Assembly (NCBI GenBank): GCA_002354635.1
Contig: DELZ01000003.1
Location: 62,001 to 126,000 of the forward strand
From: Sphingomonadales bacterium UBA2683
GTDB taxonomy: Bacteria > Pseudomonadota > Alphaproteobacteria > Sphingomonadales > Sphingomonadaceae
Length of the DNA stretch: 64,000 nt
Reading direction: 5' to 3'
Every line of letters starts with the position of its first letter. Position 1 is the first letter of the stretch. Shown in pieces: positions 62,190-64,000 of this stretch. Both the position numbers and the translations under genes were made by a program. The notes under the pieces were generated by a model. The model was not told the DNA's origin and ran no database searches. It saw only the letters and a program-made list of their open reading frames with translations.

Positions 62190-62855
62190 ATGGCAACAAT
62201 AGTAATAACCGGCGCAAATCGCGGCCTCGGACTCGAAATGGCCCAGCAATATGCCGCGCAGGGCTGGGACGTGATCGGTACCGCACGGGAACCGGAAAAG
62301 GCGAAGGAACTGGGCGCGATCGACAAGGTTACCGTCATGCAGCTCGACGCCGCAGAGGATGAGAGCGTCGAAAATTTTGTCCAGGATCTGGGAGACCAGC
62401 CGGTTGATCTGTTCATCAACAATGCCGGCATTTACGGCCCGTCCGAATTTGACCGCGACCAATGGCTCGACCTGTTCAATGTCAATGTTGTCGGCCCGGT
62501 CAAGCTGGCCACCGCGCTCAAGGACAATGTCGCCAAATCCGCGGACAAGAAGATGGTGGTGCTCTCCAGCCAGGTCGGCAGCATCGCCGAAAACGAGACC
62601 GGCAGCATGATGTATTACCGGACCAGCAAGGCAGCAGTGAATCAGGCCTGGAACTGTCTGGCGCAACAGTGGAAGGACGAGGGACTGACGCTGGCGATGA
62701 TGCATCCGGGTTGGGTCCAGACCGATATGGGTGGCGAGAATGCCGACCTGACCCCGCAGGAAAGCGTCGAGGGCATGCGGTCGGTGATCGACGGCTTGAC
62801 CCATGACCAGAATGGTAAATTCTATGACTATAGCGGCCGGGAGATTCCCTGGTAG
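62190..62855 (+). CDS. Short-chain dehydrogenase/reductase
   Basis: 221 residues from ATG 62190; AAAGGATC lies upstream, and the long frame before it is antisense to ispG. Classical SDR: MATIVITGANRGLGLEMAQQYA cofactor motif, VDLFINNAGIYG, catalytic Tyr and Lys in YYRTSKAAVNQAWN, MMHPGWVQTDMGG. Resembles the C-factor-like/carbonyl reductase group. Divergent from ispG. Confidence 0.9.
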   Translation: MATIVITGANRGLGLEMAQQYAAQGWDVIGTAREPEKAKELGAIDKVTVMQLDAAEDESVENFVQDLGDQPVDLFINNAGIYGPSEFDRDQWLDLFNVNVVGPVKLATALKDNVAKSADKKMVVLSSQVGSIAENETGSMMYYRTSKAAVNQAWNCLAQQWKDEGLTLAMMHPGWVQTDMGGENADLTPQESVEGMRSVIDGLTHDQNGKFYDYSGREIPW

Positions 62856-62914
62856 AATACCGGCTTGCTGCGGCTCCTTTTGGTATCTAGACAGGTGCCA
62901 GAAGGAGCGCACCG

Positions 62915-64000
62915 ATGATCAGATCCACCCTCGCCGCAATCGCCATTCTTTGCTGGGCAGGCACCGCAATGGCCCAGAGTGAAGACAATGGCGAAGAAAA
63001 CCGCTGGTCGATCGCTATCCACGGGGGAGCCGGCACGATCGAGCGCGACCGGATTACCCCCGAGCAGGATGCACAAATCCGCGCGGCACTGAAAGAGGCG
63101 CTGGCAACGGGCTCCCAAATCCTGAAAGACGGCGGCACCGCCATGGACGCGATCACCGCGACCATCATGATCCTTGAAAATGACCCCAATTTCAACGCCG
63201 GCAAGGGCGCGGTCTTCACCTGGGACAAGACCAACGAGCTCGACACCAGCATCATGGACGGCAGCGACCTGTCGGCCGGCGCCGCGGCGGGCATCAACGG
63301 CACCAAGAATCCGATCCTGCTGGCCCGCGCGGTCAAGGACCACAGCCCGCACGTCATGCTGTCGGGAGAAGGGGCCAACCAGTTCAGCCGCGAGCAGGGC
63401 CTCGAACAGGTCCCGCCGGAATATTATGCCACCCCCTACCGGCTCGAGCAGATCGACAAGCTGCTCTCGAAAGAGGTCAGCGCCGCCGACATCGACTATA
63501 AATTCGGTACTGTCGGCGCGGTTGCCATGGATCAGAACGGCCATATGGCGGCCGGTACGTCGACCGGCGGGATGACCGGCAAGCGCTGGGGCCGGATCGG
63601 CGACAGCCCGATCATCGGTGCCGGCACCTATGCCGACGACCGCAGCTGCGCCATTTCAGCGACCGGGTCGGGCGAATATTTCATCCGTCTCGGCGTCGCC
63701 CACGAAATCTGCGCCCGCATCCGCATGCGCTGGCCAATCGCCATCGAGGAAGCCCAGCTGACCGTGCCGAAGGATGCAGATGGCAATTATACCTATGTCA
63801 TCCACGCCAGCGAATTCATGCTGTCCGACGAGGAAATCCAGCAGATCGCCGATGATGTGATCGCCGAGCTGGGCGAACTCGGCGGCGATGGCGGCATCAT
63901 CTACGCCACGCCATGGGGCCAGGCCGGCTACAGCTTCAACACTGCGGGCATGTATCGCGGACGGGCGACCAGCGAGGGGGATATGAGCGTGGCGATTTAC
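62915..64000 (+). CDS. Isoaspartyl peptidase/L-asparaginase (Ntn family), 3' end outside window
   Basis: 362 codons to the window edge, no stop reached. AAGGAG lies seven bases before ATG 62915. Signal peptide MIRSTLAAIAILCWAGTAMA, so exported. The mature part starts SIAIHGGAGTI, the family N-terminus, then DGGTAMDAI, FNAGKGAVFTWDKTNELDTSIMDG and the autocleavage site ending in Thr199 in KFGTVGAVA. STGGMTGKRWGRIGDSPIIGAGTYAD follows. It cleaves isoaspartyl peptides or asparagine after self-processing into two chains. Frame is open and intact. Confidence 0.92.
   Translation, partial: MIRSTLAAIAILCWAGTAMAQSEDNGEENRWSIAIHGGAGTIERDRITPEQDAQIRAALKEALATGSQILKDGGTAMDAITATIMILENDPNFNAGKGAVFTWDKTNELDTSIMDGSDLSAGAAAGINGTKNPILLARAVKDHSPHVMLSGEGANQFSREQGLEQVPPEYYATPYRLEQIDKLLSKEVSAADIDYKFGTVGAVAMDQNGHMAAGTSTGGMTGKRWGRIGDSPIIGAGTYADDRSCAISATGSGEYFIRLGVAHEICARIRMRWPIAIEEAQLTVPKDADGNYTYVIHASEFMLSDEEIQQIADDVIAELGELGGDGGIIYATPWGQAGYSFNTAGMYRGRATSEGDMSVAIY

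Noticed and set aside
1..64000. CRISPR arrays, rRNA genes or a replication origin
   Set aside because: No regularly spaced direct repeats, rRNA-like stretches or clustered DnaA boxes were noticed.

Overview
The window looks like a chromosomal segment of a sphingomonad alphaproteobacterium (Sphingomonadaceae, in the Sphingorhabdus/Parasphingorhabdus/Sphingopyxis range). This is inferred from the hemC-hemD-Mic60-like operon divergent from tsaD-gpsA, the large TonB receptor, the CYP153-like P450, the DUF3489-DUF2924-recombinase module and a dispersed CCTGAAC...GTTCAGG repeat. It was read without database searches. 

Two halves meet at a tRNA-Thr(GGT) gene at about 29.9 kb. The left half (1-29.8 kb) is accessory DNA that looks AT-richer. 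It starts with decayed phage material: the tail of a DNA methyltransferase, DUF5681, a terminase large subunit, and an IS6 element that joins two truncated genes, one of them a second terminase. From 4.9 to 25.8 kb lies a CoA-dependent catabolic cluster: crotonase, isovaleryl-type acyl-CoA dehydrogenase, LysR regulator, class III CoA-transferase, TonB receptor, two apparently complementary acyl-CoA dehydrogenase subunits, aldehyde dehydrogenase, HSL-type esterase, NIPSNAP protein, quinone oxidoreductase, DUF1330 protein, Baeyer-Villiger-type monooxygenase, acyl-CoA ligase and a TetR regulator. A likely scheme is outer-membrane import, ring or ketone oxygenation to an ester or lactone, hydrolysis, aldehyde oxidation, CoA activation and beta-oxidation of a cyclic or branched substrate. 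The substrate is not identifiable. Two short motifs recur only at promoters of this cluster: a 24-bp element at the DUF1330 and TetR promoters, and a 19-bp ATGAGT-N4-A(C/G)TCA-type element before the crotonase, the TonB receptor and the CoA-ligase. They suggest that the scattered transcription units form one regulon. The half ends with a membrane-anchored protein of unknown function and a DUF3489-DUF2924-serine recombinase operon. 

The right half (29.8-64 kb) is compact, GC-rich core chromosome: a small basic protein, thioesterases, aminopeptidase P, an S9 oligopeptidase, hemC-hemD-Mic60-like, tsaD, gpsA, a polysaccharide flippase, adenosine kinase, EI24 and a lipoprotein, queG, a Na-type ABC exporter, a CYP153-like P450 with a palindromic operator, an MsrB with a twin-arginine-like leader, a glycan/envelope operon (GT-C-like protein, sulfatase-like transferase, GtrA, FAD oxidoreductase), DUF885 and NhaA, a luciferase-like oxidoreductase with GspN, a CXXS thioredoxin, a dienelactone hydrolase, ispG, an SDR and a truncated Ntn asparaginase. 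Many neighbours overlap by ATGA, which indicates translational coupling. 

Large open frames lying antisense to these genes were judged to be shadows. No CRISPR array, rRNA or replication origin was seen.
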